Assembly (NCBI RefSeq): GCF_002174125.1 | Contig: NZ_NEXX01000006.1 | Location: 62,001-126,000, forward strand | DNA: 64,000 nt | From: Acinetobacter populi | Lineage (GTDB): Bacteria > Pseudomonadota > Gammaproteobacteria > Pseudomonadales > Moraxellaceae | Direction: 5' to 3' | In this document: positions 28,765 through 38,830 of the stretch, piece by piece | Numbering within the stretch: the stretch's first letter is position 1 | Layout of the letters: every line of letters starts with the position of its first letter | The notes under the pieces: generated by a model | Database searches by the model: none | What the model was told of the DNA's origin: nothing | What the model saw: the letters and a program-made list of their open reading frames with translations, nothing else | Position numbers and translations under genes: made by a program

Positions 28765-31700
28765 CTACTCCATCGTCATACCATAGGCTTCGGCTTGTTC
28801 CAGGCTCACTGCAACCAGTTTGGAACTGCCTGCTTCCGGCATTGTAACCCCTAATAAGTCGGTTGCCATTGTCATTGCCAGTTTATTATGTGTAATGTAA
28901 ATGAATTGTACCTGTTGCGATAGCTCTTTTACCAAATTACAAAATCGATTTACATTTGCATCGTCTAGTGGCGCATCTACTTCATCCAAAACACAAAATG
29001 GTGCCGGATTTAATCTAAAAATTGCAAACACCAAAGCCAAAGCCGTTAAGGTCTTTTCTCCACCGGACAATAACGCCAATGTACTGTTGCGTTTACCCGG
29101 TGGCCGAGCCATTAGACGCACGCCCGATTGCCAACCATCTTCCAGACTTAAGCTGGCTTCCCCACCGGTAAATACTTTGGGGAATAATTCCTGTAACTCA
29201 CGATTGACCAGATCAAAGGTTTTCATAAATAACTGTTTGGTTTCTTGATCAATCGCCTTCATTGCTTCTTGTAATTGTTCGATGGTTTGTTGCAAATCCT
29301 GAATTTGATGGTCCAATTCATCATAACGACCTTGCAGCAATTGTAATTCTTCAAATGCAGCCAGATTAATGGCACCAATTTTGGCAAATTGCTGCTCTGC
29401 TTTTTCCAGTGCCCGGCTGACCTGAACAGTATCGATCTGTTGTTCAATTGGTTTTGGCTGTCCAAGTTGTTGTAGCTGCTCCAATACATGATGTTGTTCG
29501 GCTTTATGCTGCTGCCAATCTAGACGCGTCTGTTCCAATTGATCACGTAAGGCATTTTCCTGTTGCTGCAAAGTGATACGCTGTGCATTAAAGCCTTGCT
29601 GTTGCTGTTGTAACTGCTCGATTTGCTGTTGCCAGTCCAGCCATAATTGCTGTTGCTGATCGGCTTTGGTTTTAGCCAATTGCTCTTTCTCGGTTGCTTC
29701 CTGCATCCGATCAGTCAGACGTTGTAATTGCTGCCTGCAATCCAGTAGTTGTTCCGAGATATGTTCGATTTTCTGTTCCCGAAACTGATCTTCCTGTTGT
29801 AATAGCGCATGCCTAGATTGTTGTTGCTGCAATTGTGAATGTAATTGATAGACTTGTTGCTGATCTTGCTGTGCCTGTTGTTTCAATTCATTCAGGCGTA
29901 TTTTATTCTGTTCAAACTGTTCCTGTTTCGCCATGACTTGTGGCTGAATCTGATCAATTTTCAGCTGTAGGCTAACGATATCGTATTGCAGTTGTTCCTG
30001 TTCCTGCCCATCTTCTGCAATCTGACTTTGTAATTGCTGTGCTTGCTGTTTTAGTTGCAATAAATTCTGTTCATGTTGCGCTAAAATCGCCTGAAGTCTA
30101 ACTTGTTCGGTCAGTAATTTTTGTTGTTGCTGTTGTTGTTGCTTGAGGTGTTGCTGCATTTGCTGCAAGGCATCCTTACTTTGCTGATATTGTGACTGTA
30201 GTGCTGCAAGTTGCTGCTGGGCTGGCTGTTTCTGGCTTACAACTTGTTCCAGTTGCTGTTGTAATGCTTTTAAATGGGTATGGTAATGTAACTGTCCCTG
30301 CGCCTGACCTGTCTGATTCTTTGCATCATCACCAGATACCTGATCATCCAGATTTAAATTAATCCACCAATCTGTTGCCAGCCAATATCCATCTTCTGTG
30401 ACAATACTGCTGATTGCATCAAGTTGTCCCAAATACTGTTTTGCCTGCTCCAGATCCTGTGCAATATAAATAGATTGCCATAAACGGTGTAGTGGTGCTT
30501 TAATCCATGTTTCAATTGTCGGCAAATCTATTAAAGCCACATTGCCTGACTGATCTTCCTGCATCTGAACATTGTCACATTGCAGCTGTCTTGCCCCTTG
30601 ATAGGTCCAGTCGATTTGATCGCTGGTTTCTGCAAATAACCATTTTGCCAAAATTCGTTCAATTAAATGACTGTATTGCTGTCCCTGATAAGTCAGTTGC
30701 AATTGTTGTAATAAGGGCTGTTTTGCAACCACGCCTTGTCCTTGCTGTAAATGCCCCAGTAATTTTTCGGTTTGTTCAATTTCCCGTTGTAAATTTTTTT
30801 CTGTCATTGCCAATTCTTGGCATTGCTGCTGAAGCTCATCTTTTTGGACTTGATGATGTTGCAGTTGCTGACTCAATTGCTGTTCTGACTGCTGGCTTTG
30901 CTCAAGTTTAATCTGAATATTGGCCAGTTCGATATTTAAATCATCCAGTTGCATGGCCGTATCATCATTTTGATGACGTTGTTGCTGCGCTTGTAATTGC
31001 TGTAGTAATTGCTCGGAACGCAAACCAGTTTTTTGCATCTGTTCCAATTGATAATGTAATTGCTTTTGTTGTTGCTGTAATTGATTCAGATACTGCTGTT
31101 CTTTGTTAAACTCCTGTTCCTGTTGAGTAAAACGGCTATTTAAAGCACTCAAATCCTGTTCACTTTCTTTTTGAATTTGCTCTACATCTTGGAGTTGTTG
31201 TTGACTGGCAATCATCTGTGCCGACAATTGTCCCAGTTCCTGCGCAATCTTGACATGTTCATCCTGCAACACTTGATGTTGCTGTTCAAAACCCTGAATA
31301 TTCTGGCTAATTTGCGCTTGCTGAGCCTGATCCTGTTGCAATTGCCAAAGCACCTGTTGATGCTGTTGCTGTGCCTGTTGCCAATTCTGCTGCAATACTT
31401 CAGCCTGTGGTAACTGCTGCTGAATTTTTTGCTGGAGTAAATGTCCTTCTATTTCAATTTGCTCCAGTGCCTTATGCTGTTGCTGATACTGTTCGGTCAG
31501 TTCTGTGAGTTGCTTGGTCAACCGTTCGACCTGACTTAAGGCCTGAATATACTGCTGTGATAACAACTGGATTTTATAACTAACAATTTCCTGTTTTAAT
31601 TTCTGATATTTTTCTGCCTGTTCTGCCTGACGTTTTAGGGTCTTAATCTGACTATTTAATTCCAGTGCAATATCATTTAAACGGGATAAATTACTTTGTG

Positions 31701-32259
31701 TATGTTCAAGATGTTGCAATGTTTCCCGACGACGCGCCTGATAACGGGAAATCCCAGCTGCTTCCTCAATAAATACACGCATTTCTTCGGGTTTGGCATC
31801 CACCAATCGGTTGATCATCCCTTGTTCAATGACGGCATAAGAACGTGGCCCCAATCCGGTACCAAGGAAAATATCGGTAATATCCTTACGACGACAACGG
31901 GTACCATTCAGGAAATATTCGGATTTTCCTTCACGATTGACCTGACGTTTTACACTGAGTTCGGAATAGGCATTATAGGCACCACCCAGCTTGCCATAAG
32001 TGTTTTCAAAACGTAGTTCTACACTGGCCACACCTACAGGCTTACGCTGTGATGTTCCGGCAAAAATCACATCCTGCATATTGCCACCACGCAATTGCTT
32101 AGCACTCGACTCACCCATGACCCATCGAATGGCATCAATCACATTGGACTTGCCACAGCCATTCGGCCCCACAATGGCTGAGCGGTTATCCTTAAAATGT
32201 AAGGTGGTGCTTTCGGCAAATGACTTAAAGCCAACCAGTTTTAAACTACTTAAACGCAT
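28765..32259 (-). CDS. smc: Chromosome segregation protein SMC
   Basis: Condensin ATPase that compacts and helps segregate the chromosome with ScpA and ScpB, which are encoded at 48.4 kb. It has 1164 residues. Walker A GPNGCGKSN is near residue 35; the signature LSGGEK and Walker B VLDEVDAPLDD are near the C-terminus. Two long coiled coils flank a hinge at about residues 505-640. The coiled coils are extraordinarily rich in glutamine, with runs such as KQQQQQQQK. zipA follows directly; the gntR gene lies 10 bases upstream. Confidence 0.96.
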   Translation of the reverse strand: MRLSSLKLVGFKSFAESTTLHFKDNRSAIVGPNGCGKSNVIDAIRWVMGESSAKQLRGGNMQDVIFAGTSQRKPVGVASVELRFENTYGKLGGAYNAYSELSVKRQVNREGKSEYFLNGTRCRRKDITDIFLGTGLGPRSYAVIEQGMINRLVDAKPEEMRVFIEEAAGISRYQARRRETLQHLEHTQSNLSRLNDIALELNSQIKTLKRQAEQAEKYQKLKQEIVSYKIQLLSQQYIQALSQVERLTKQLTELTEQYQQQHKALEQIEIEGHLLQQKIQQQLPQAEVLQQNWQQAQQQHQQVLWQLQQDQAQQAQISQNIQGFEQQHQVLQDEHVKIAQELGQLSAQMIASQQQLQDVEQIQKESEQDLSALNSRFTQQEQEFNKEQQYLNQLQQQQKQLHYQLEQMQKTGLRSEQLLQQLQAQQQRHQNDDTAMQLDDLNIELANIQIKLEQSQQSEQQLSQQLQHHQVQKDELQQQCQELAMTEKNLQREIEQTEKLLGHLQQGQGVVAKQPLLQQLQLTYQGQQYSHLIERILAKWLFAETSDQIDWTYQGARQLQCDNVQMQEDQSGNVALIDLPTIETWIKAPLHRLWQSIYIAQDLEQAKQYLGQLDAISSIVTEDGYWLATDWWINLNLDDQVSGDDAKNQTGQAQGQLHYHTHLKALQQQLEQVVSQKQPAQQQLAALQSQYQQSKDALQQMQQHLKQQQQQQQKLLTEQVRLQAILAQHEQNLLQLKQQAQQLQSQIAEDGQEQEQLQYDIVSLQLKIDQIQPQVMAKQEQFEQNKIRLNELKQQAQQDQQQVYQLHSQLQQQQSRHALLQQEDQFREQKIEHISEQLLDCRQQLQRLTDRMQEATEKEQLAKTKADQQQQLWLDWQQQIEQLQQQQQGFNAQRITLQQQENALRDQLEQTRLDWQQHKAEQHHVLEQLQQLGQPKPIEQQIDTVQVSRALEKAEQQFAKIGAINLAAFEELQLLQGRYDELDHQIQDLQQTIEQLQEAMKAIDQETKQLFMKTFDLVNRELQELFPKVFTGGEASLSLEDGWQSGVRLMARPPGKRNSTLALLSGGEKTLTALALVFAIFRLNPAPFCVLDEVDAPLDDANVNRFCNLVKELSQQVQFIYITHNKLAMTMATDLLGVTMPEAGSSKLVAVSLEQAEAYGMTME

Positions 32260-32269
32260 ATCATCTCAA

Positions 32270-32968
32270 TTAGCGGCGAGAGCGACGAGCCCATGCCAAT
32301 TCAATCTGTTTCATCCGTGCCAGCGAGTCCAGCACGAGGTTGCGTAAGTGTCGGCAAAAATCTTCCATAAATAAAGCGGCTTGTTGTGGTTTTCTGATCA
32401 ATATAGCATCAATCACTAGCCTAAACAGCTCAAATGCCTCCTGCAACTCTCGCCGCGAGGTATTTAGCGTTAAAAAGTAACTACGCCGGATCGATGGCAA
32501 AAGTGTCTGATAGATACTCGATAAATACGGATTATCAATACGTTCACTTTGTACGCTTAAAAAATCAAAGATTGCATCATAGAATCGTTCTATATCCCCT
32601 AAACGAACAATCTCGGCAAGTTCATCGCACAATTGCTGCATTTGATCTGCATCCTGTTGACGCCAGATTTCACTACTCCGTTGCACCAAATGTCCCAGAA
32701 TTACAATGCTGGTATCGAACAACATTTTAATCTGATGTGCCGACATTTCCGATACAATTGCCCCTCGTCTGGGGAAAATATCAATTAAATAAGTACGTTG
32801 TAATAGCAACAAGGCTTCTCGAACCGATCCACGACTCACATCGAGTTCTTTGGCAATGCGCAATTCCTGAATACGCTCGCCCTCAACCAGTTCCCCAGTA
32901 ATAATTTGTTCGGCAATCTGTCTGGCAATCTGTTCCGATAAGCCTTCCGAAGAATGATCCAGTTTCAT
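32270..32968 (-). CDS. GntR-family transcriptional regulator (FCD type)
   Basis: DNA-binding regulator, 232 residues. The winged helix covers residues 10-75 with ELRIAKELDVSRGSVREALLLLQ; the C-terminal part is an all-helical FCD-type effector domain, although not all metal ligands are clear. The start at 32968 has GAGGTG upstream; the frame is open to 33070. It is only 10 bases upstream of smc on the same strand and may share its transcript. The effector and targets are unknown; the C-terminus is arginine-rich. Confidence 0.85.
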   Translation of the reverse strand: MKLDHSSEGLSEQIARQIAEQIITGELVEGERIQELRIAKELDVSRGSVREALLLLQRTYLIDIFPRRGAIVSEMSAHQIKMLFDTSIVILGHLVQRSSEIWRQQDADQMQQLCDELAEIVRLGDIERFYDAIFDFLSVQSERIDNPYLSSIYQTLLPSIRRSYFLTLNTSRRELQEAFELFRLVIDAILIRKPQQAALFMEDFCRHLRNLVLDSLARMKQIELAWARRSRR

Positions 32969-32989
32969 AACACCTCTTATTTTTAATAT

Positions 32990-33003
32990 ATGCAAGTGTG
33001 CAT
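32990..33003. promoter_or_regulatory. Possible GntR operator
   Basis: ATGCA-N4-TGCAT inverted repeat, 22 bases upstream of the gntR start. It could serve autoregulation. Confidence 0.3.
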
Positions 33004-33175
33004 GATTCACATCATGATGTTTTACTTTTATCGCATAATATAAAGCAACGACTATAGCTTTGTCTGACAATTTTTAGTGATTTCGTGCCATTTTTCAAAA
33101 AATATTCAAAATATCCTGCTCAAATAGACTTTTTATACAGTAATAAACACTTTATAGGCTTTAACTCTCCCAGTC

Positions 33176-33988
33176 TTAAAACACGTACCATAATATTGCT
33201 TCGTAAAGAAAAAACACACCGATACAACTTAACAAAGCAGCAAAATAGCGTTTTAACATCATCGGGGACAAGCGATGCGCCACTTTTGCACCAATTTTGG
33301 CAGTAAAAAAACTCATGACGCTAATCCCGATGAACGCATAGATATGTACATAGCCAATTGCGCCTTTGATCGGTTGGGAATTGGCTGCACCAAATACCAT
33401 AAAGCCAATCGCACCGGCAATTGCAATTGGTAAACCACATGCCGCAGATGTAGCAACAGCCTTTTGCATTACTACGCCATAACGGTTTAAATAAGGAACC
33501 GTTAAACTACCACCACCAATACCAAAAATTGCAGATGCAATGCCAATACCGCCACCTGCCAGTAATTGCATATTTTTTGCTGGTAACTGGCGATTGGTAT
33601 CAACCACAACCTGCGCACCTGCGAACATACGATAAGCCACCCAGATCGCAAAAATTCCAATTATCAACTGCAAGGCATGGCTCGGTAGTAGATCGGCAAT
33701 CGCTGCGCCCAAAAATGAACCCACCATCAGACCGGGTGCCAGATTTTTTACTACTTGCCAGAGCACCGCACCTTTTTTATGATGTGCTGATACCGAACTG
33801 ATTGAGGTAATGATAATGGTCGCCAATGACGTACCCAGTGCCATATGCATAATATACTCGGGATTATAACCCTGCTGGGTAAAAGCCCAATACAAAATAG
33901 GCACAATGATGAGACCACCCCCTACACCAAACAGTCCTGCGGCAAATCCTGCACAAGCACCAATTGCCAAATAGATGAGTATTTCCAT
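33176..33988 (-). CDS. TauE/SafE-family sulfite or organic anion exporter
   Basis: Inner-membrane transporter of 270 residues (272 from the ATG at 33994). About eight membrane helices and the two repeated motifs GLFGVGGGLIIVPIL and FGIGGGSLTVPYL characterise the TauE/SafE family, which exports sulfur-containing or small organic anions. The substrate is unknown. Its start overlaps the start of birA on the other strand, so its promoter must lie inside birA. Confidence 0.88.
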   Translation of the reverse strand: MEILIYLAIGACAGFAAGLFGVGGGLIIVPILYWAFTQQGYNPEYIMHMALGTSLATIIITSISSVSAHHKKGAVLWQVVKNLAPGLMVGSFLGAAIADLLPSHALQLIIGIFAIWVAYRMFAGAQVVVDTNRQLPAKNMQLLAGGGIGIASAIFGIGGGSLTVPYLNRYGVVMQKAVATSAACGLPIAIAGAIGFMVFGAANSQPIKGAIGYVHIYAFIGISVMSFFTAKIGAKVAHRLSPMMLKRYFAALLSCIGVFFLYEAILWYVF

Positions 33989-34796
33989 GACCATTCCCTT
34001 ATCTCCTATTGCACCCGAGCTTGAACAGCAACGACTGACTTTTCAACTACAAGCTGCACATGCTACTCCACAAATCATTCAATGCAAATCACAAACTGTC
34101 TCCACCAATGACGATATACTAGAGCTTTATCAAGCTGGCTATCATTCAGCATTAGTCATCAGCCAAATACAGCATCAGGGTCGGGGTCAACATCAACGAC
34201 AATGGATTTCCAGTCCAGGCAATATTTTTCTGAGTGCATTAATTGAATTACAACGTCCGGTTGATGGCCGCTTTGCCCTTGAATGCGGCTTAAATTTGAT
34301 TCATAGTCCAACTCTCAATAGCCTGCCCGACTTACAAATCAAGTGGGCCAATGACCTTTACAGCCCACAAGGCAAATGGGGTGGGATTCTGGTTGAACCC
34401 ATCAATGCACATCAGGTGATTGTCGGCATTGGCATTAATATTTTCCCGCTTGAACAAGCACAGATCGGTCAGCCAACCACCAGCCTGATAGAATTGGGCC
34501 TACAGCATTATGATCGTATCCAGTTTCTAGCAGAAATCTATCTAGCTCTGCTTCAGGCCACACAATGGTTTAATTACAATAGCCAGAATTTGGCACAGCG
34601 CTTTAATCATATTACTGCGTTCAAAGACCAATGGGTCACGATCCAGCGTAATCATCAAGCTGACCTGCATGGATTTTTTCGGGGGATTCAGGATGATGGA
34701 GCAATTTTAATTCAGCAATCTCCTGATCAAGCTGCAACAGTTTGTTATGATGGACGATTGCACCTTTCAACCTCAAGTGATGCAGAGCAATTATGA
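33987..34796 (+). CDS. birA: Biotin-protein ligase without DNA-binding domain
   Basis: Attaches biotin to the carrier protein of acetyl-CoA carboxylase. About 269 residues (273 if the ATG at 33975 is used). It begins directly with the catalytic domain: [11 protein letters not shown], then the biotinyl-AMP loop [19 protein letters not shown], and KWGGILVE. E. coli BirA (321 residues) has an N-terminal helix-turn-helix of about 60 residues that is absent here, so this protein should not repress bio genes. It overlaps coaX by 4 bases. Confidence 0.9.
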   Translation: MTIPLSPIAPELEQQRLTFQLQAAHATPQIIQCKSQTVSTNDDILELYQAGYHSALVISQIQHQGRGQHQRQWISSPGNIFLSALIELQRPVDGRFALECGLNLIHSPTLNSLPDLQIKWANDLYSPQGKWGGILVEPINAHQVIVGIGINIFPLEQAQIGQPTTSLIELGLQHYDRIQFLAEIYLALLQATQWFNYNSQNLAQRFNHITAFKDQWVTIQRNHQADLHGFFRGIQDDGAILIQQSPDQAATVCYDGRLHLSTSSDAEQL

Positions 34797-35563
34797 ATCA
34801 TCTTTGGCTAGATCTGGGAAATACACGGTTAAAATACTGGGTCAGTAATCCCGAACAACAAATCATTGAGCAAGGCGCAGAATTACACTTACAGTCGCCT
34901 ATTGATTTATTACTGGGTTTAAGCCAACATTTTAAATCACTCAATATTAGCTCGATTGGCATTTCCTCAGTCTTGGACAACAGCACCAATCAACGCTTGA
35001 AAAAAATCCTTAACCGGCTAAATGCACCCATTTATTTTGCCGAAGTACAGGCGCAATATGCAGGACTGATTACCGGCTATGATCAACCCAAGCAACTGGG
35101 GATTGATCGCTGGTTACAGGTATTGGCAATGACCAGATCACCTGATAAATATTGCATTATTGGTTGTGGTACTGCATTGACGATTGATCTATTAGACCAT
35201 TACCAGCACCAAGGCGGATATATTTTACCCAGCCTCTATCTGCAACATGATGCACTGACACAGGGCACCAAAGGCATTAAAATCCCTGAACAAGCATTTG
35301 AAAATCTCGTTGCCGGGCGTAATACCAGTGATGCAGTTCATCATGGCATTTTATTAGGTCTACTGGGTGCGATTCGTTATACGTTAACACTGCATCCCGA
35401 TTATCAGCTGATTTTTACCGGTGGAGATGCACCCTTATTTATGCAATTTTTGCAGGAATATCAACCAAGGCAAGAAGCAGATTTACTGCTAACAGGGTTG
35501 CAGTATTATGTACAACAACAGCAAGGCAAAATGGAAGATTCGATCATTCCCAATCGACATTAA
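34793..35563 (+). CDS. coaX: Type III pantothenate kinase
   Basis: Phosphorylates pantothenate, the first committed step of coenzyme A synthesis. It has 256 residues. Motifs: the phosphate loop [11 protein letters not shown] at the N-terminus, [10 protein letters not shown] near residue 103, and GTALTIDLL near residue 125. It overlaps birA by 4 bases (ATGA), which suggests coupling; the birA-coaX order is common in gammaproteobacteria. Confidence 0.95.
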   Translation: MNHLWLDLGNTRLKYWVSNPEQQIIEQGAELHLQSPIDLLLGLSQHFKSLNISSIGISSVLDNSTNQRLKKILNRLNAPIYFAEVQAQYAGLITGYDQPKQLGIDRWLQVLAMTRSPDKYCIIGCGTALTIDLLDHYQHQGGYILPSLYLQHDALTQGTKGIKIPEQAFENLVAGRNTSDAVHHGILLGLLGAIRYTLTLHPDYQLIFTGGDAPLFMQFLQEYQPRQEADLLLTGLQYYVQQQQGKMEDSIIPNRH

Positions 35564-35605
35564 ATAGCCCATGATGATCACAGCAATCAAATAAAAGGAA
35601 AATTC

Positions 35606-36262
35606 ATGCACAATAAAACTTTTACTTTCCTGCCCCTCACCCTCTTACTTGCTGCGGTCACACCAATATATGCAGCACCTACAGCGGTGAGTAATCAACA
35701 AAATATTGCTGGTACAAAAATTGCCACGACCCAGCCCGTAGTTGCGTATTTTAATACATCTGAACAGGACTTTAACTATAGTAATACGCCAGTAAAAGGC
35801 GGCTTTTATCGTGTGCTGTTAGGTCGTGATGACAATGGTCATTTTTTGATTCAGGATTTATTTACCGATTCGGGTAACAAACATACAGATCCTTACTGGA
35901 TCATTGATCCAGAAGGTTTAAATTATTTTGATCTAGACTTTGTCAATGGTCCGATCCAAGGTTATTACGCCACTGGTAAAATTGCATTTAAAGGCACATT
36001 CAAAAACGGCAGCTATATCAGTTCATTTGATAGTTTTTATCCAAGTGGAGAACTGGCAAATCGCTACGCTCCCGCAGAAAAAGGCCGCTTCCATGAAGAA
36101 TATTTTTATAAAAATGGTCAAAAAGCAGCTGTCATAGACTATGAGAATTATGACATTTCAAAACAGGAAGTATGGGATAACCAAGGTAAAAAAGTCAGTG
36201 ATGAAAATACCCAGCAAACCATTCTTGATGAGATTAATAACCAGCTCGCACTTGACCAATAA
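35606..36262 (+). CDS. Exported protein with MORN-like (YwqK-type) repeats
   Basis: A 218-residue protein with a signal peptide of about 24 residues ending in IYA. The middle part has repeated turns GYYATGKIAFKGTFKNG, SFYPSGELANR and EYFYKNGQKAA, the G..Y.NG..K pattern of MORN-variant (YwqK-like) repeats. Annotations call some such proteins antitoxins, but nothing here supports a toxin partner. It probably acts in the periplasm or outer membrane. AAAGGAAA precedes the start. It lies 42 bases after coaX. Confidence 0.75.
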   Translation: MHNKTFTFLPLTLLLAAVTPIYAAPTAVSNQQNIAGTKIATTQPVVAYFNTSEQDFNYSNTPVKGGFYRVLLGRDDNGHFLIQDLFTDSGNKHTDPYWIIDPEGLNYFDLDFVNGPIQGYYATGKIAFKGTFKNGSYISSFDSFYPSGELANRYAPAEKGRFHEEYFYKNGQKAAVIDYENYDISKQEVWDNQGKKVSDENTQQTILDEINNQLALDQ

Positions 36263-36279
36263 TCATTTTTCTAAATAGA

Positions 36280-36300
36280 AATGGGGCGTGATGCCCCATT
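36280..36300. repeat. Hairpin after the MORN-like gene
   Basis: aatggggc and gccccatt pair perfectly around 5 bases, between two convergent genes. There is no clear T run, so it is a hairpin with uncertain terminator activity. Confidence 0.55.
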
Positions 36301-36331
36301 ATGCTATATGTAACAATACATGATGCGATAA

Positions 36332-37747
36332 CTATTTCTTCTGGTCATTACCACCAAATAGCGGTCCAACACCACCGCCATTACCGCCACCCATTTTATT
36401 TTGCATGCCCTGAATACCGCGTAGCATCTTACTAATTCCGGATGGATTAGAGAATTTTTTCATCATCTTCGCCATCTGAGCATGTTGTTTCAGCAAGCGA
36501 TTCACATCCTGAATCTCCATGCCACACCCTGCGGCGATACGCTTTTTACGACTTGGATTGATAATGTCCGGATTACGGCGTTCCTTAATGGTCATCGACT
36601 GGATAATCGCTTCCATTTTTTTCACTTGATTTTCCGGCTGTGCCTTCTCCAGTGCTTCTTGGATACCAGAACCACTCATACCGGGTAATTTATCCAGAAA
36701 GCCTGCCATACCACCCATTTTTTTCATCTGCTCAAATTGGGTCAACATATCTTCCAGATTGAATGTCCCGCCTTTTTGCAGCTTTTTCGCCATTTTTTCG
36801 GCTTTGTCACGGTCGATCTTACGTTCAACTTCTTCAACCAGAGACAGTACATCACCCATACCGAGAATACGCTGTGCCACACGTTCCGGGTGGAAAGGTT
36901 CAAGGGCATCAAGTTTTTCACCCATACCCAGAAACTTGATTGGCTTACCAGTAATGGCACGTACCGATAAGGCAGCCCCACCCCGTGCATCACCATCAGT
37001 TTTGGTCAAAATCACACCGGTCAAAGGCAAAGCATCATTAAAAGCTTTGGCAGTATTGGCCGCATCCTGACCTGTCATGGCATCCACCACAAACAGGGTT
37101 TCGGTTGGATGGATCGCCGCATGTAATGCTTTAATTTCATCCATCATGTCATCATCGACATGCAAACGACCAGCTGTATCGACAATCAGGACATCAGCAA
37201 ATTTAATTTTTGCCTGCCCAATGGCACGATTAACAATATCTATCGGCTGCTCACTGGCATCAGAAGGGATAAACTCTGCACCCACCTCACCAGAAACAGT
37301 TTGTAATTGCTTGATCGCTGCCGGACGATAGACATCGGCAGAAACCGTCATGACTTTTTTCTTCTGACGTTCTTTTAAATAACGCGCCAACTTTGCTGCG
37401 GTTGTGGTTTTACCTGCCCCTTGCAAACCAGCCAATAAAATCACCACTGGTGGCTTGGCTGCCAAATCCAGCGACTCATTCGCCTCACCCATCATTTTGG
37501 TCAATTCGTCATATACGATTTTGACAAATGCCTGACCTGGTGAAAGTTGTTGCAGGACTTCCTGACCTAAAGCTTGCTCTTTGACTTTGGCAATGAATTC
37601 ACGGGTTACGGGCAATGCAACATCAGCTTCAAGAAGTGCCATACGCACTTCACGTAACGTGTCCTTGATGTTGTCTTCCGTCAACTGACCAGTGCCAGTG
37701 ACATTTCTTAAACTCTGCGTGAGTCGATCGGTTAATGTATCAAACAT
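36332..37747 (-). CDS. ffh: Signal recognition particle GTPase Ffh
   Basis: Binds signal sequences and 4.5S RNA and targets membrane proteins to FtsY and SecYEG. It has 471 residues. N domain, then G domain with GLQGAGKTTTAAKLA, DTAGRLHVDDDMMDE and TKTDGDARGGAALS, and the Met-rich M domain with the RNA-binding region SRKKRIAAGCG. The Gly/Asn-rich C-terminal tail is typical. It is divergent from the cytochrome assembly gene. Confidence 0.97.
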   Translation of the reverse strand: MFDTLTDRLTQSLRNVTGTGQLTEDNIKDTLREVRMALLEADVALPVTREFIAKVKEQALGQEVLQQLSPGQAFVKIVYDELTKMMGEANESLDLAAKPPVVILLAGLQGAGKTTTAAKLARYLKERQKKKVMTVSADVYRPAAIKQLQTVSGEVGAEFIPSDASEQPIDIVNRAIGQAKIKFADVLIVDTAGRLHVDDDMMDEIKALHAAIHPTETLFVVDAMTGQDAANTAKAFNDALPLTGVILTKTDGDARGGAALSVRAITGKPIKFLGMGEKLDALEPFHPERVAQRILGMGDVLSLVEEVERKIDRDKAEKMAKKLQKGGTFNLEDMLTQFEQMKKMGGMAGFLDKLPGMSGSGIQEALEKAQPENQVKKMEAIIQSMTIKERRNPDIINPSRKKRIAAGCGMEIQDVNRLLKQHAQMAKMMKKFSNPSGISKMLRGIQGMQNKMGGGNGGGVGPLFGGNDQKK

Positions 37748-37890
37748 TGCAAATTCCGCTTAAAATGGCTAGTTGCAAAAAAATCTTTCCAACAATAGAT
37801 AAATTATGCATAAGATGCTATAGGATACTTGAGTTCGGAAAGAAATTATACTTAGTTTATGAATATTCTCGCACGTATTATAGGTTTGGC

Positions 37891-38703
37891 ATGTTGAATC
37901 TGCCCGTCATTTTTACCGTATTGGCATTAATTGCTTATTTAACTGGTTTTTTATACCTGTTAAAACAGTTCCTTGATAAAACTACCACCAATCCATTTCT
38001 GGTCTGGTCATCGTTGCTGACAGGTTTAATCCTGCATGGTCTGATCCTGAGTATCGACATGGTGACACCGATGGGAATTGATTATGATGTTTTTAATCTA
38101 ATTTCCTTTACCTCAGGATTAATGCTTTTACTGAGCATTATTTTTAGTATGTATCGCCCGGTGATTATTCTAAACTTAATTGCTACGCCTGTTGCCATGT
38201 TAGGTATGGTGATCGGTGCATCACTTAGCACCCCTAATCACGTCATTCGTGAACAAGGTGTAGGTATTGATATTCATATCATCTTGTCACTGGCAGCCTA
38301 TGCAGTCTTATTTATGGCAACAATTCATGCCATTTTAATCTGGTTTCAAAATCGTGAGCTTAAGAAGAAACAAAAGAAACGCATCTGGGTGAATCTGCTG
38401 CCTTCCCTGCAAACCATGGAATCCTTACTGTTTGATTTGATCTTTGTCGGCTTCCTATTGCTAACGGTTGCTTTAGGTTTTGGTTTCTTTACCATTGATG
38501 ACTTTTTCGGTCAGCATCTCGCTCATAAAACAGTATTTAGTGTCATTTCATGGTTTATTTATGGTGGTTTATTACTGGGGCATTGGAAACTGGGATGGCG
38601 TGGCAAAAAAGCTATTCAATTTACCTTGCTGGGGTTCTTCCTACTGGCGTTAGGCTTTATTGGCAGTAAGTTTGTACTGGAAATCATTTTAATGAAAACT
38701 TAA
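37891..38703 (+). CDS. CcsA/YpjD-family cytochrome c assembly-like membrane protein
   Basis: Inner-membrane protein with about eight helices, 270 residues from the ATG at 37891; the open frame back to 37735 overlaps the ffh start and is rejected. The last three quarters match the CcmC/CcsA family: HIILSLAAYAVLFMATIHA, FDLIFVGFLLLTVALGFG, HKTVFSVISWFIYG with conserved His. YpjD-type proteins usually stand beside ffh, as here. The exact function is uncertain; a role in heme handling is inferred only from the family. Confidence 0.85.
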   Translation: MLNLPVIFTVLALIAYLTGFLYLLKQFLDKTTTNPFLVWSSLLTGLILHGLILSIDMVTPMGIDYDVFNLISFTSGLMLLLSIIFSMYRPVIILNLIATPVAMLGMVIGASLSTPNHVIREQGVGIDIHIILSLAAYAVLFMATIHAILIWFQNRELKKKQKKRIWVNLLPSLQTMESLLFDLIFVGFLLLTVALGFGFFTIDDFFGQHLAHKTVFSVISWFIYGGLLLGHWKLGWRGKKAIQFTLLGFFLLALGFIGSKFVLEIILMKT

Positions 38704-38830
38704 TGTGACTGATCAAAAGCAGCGGCATCTTATTCCAGAGACACGCTGCTATATCTGATCAAAGCAATCACATTACGGCTTAAATCCATCACATCAATGA
38801 CCAATGCAGATAAATCCAGATCATTCTCTC

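Noticed and set aside
33085-33306. 73-codon frame upstream of the gntR gene
   Set aside because: Overlaps the end of tauE on the other strand, low complexity, no SD.
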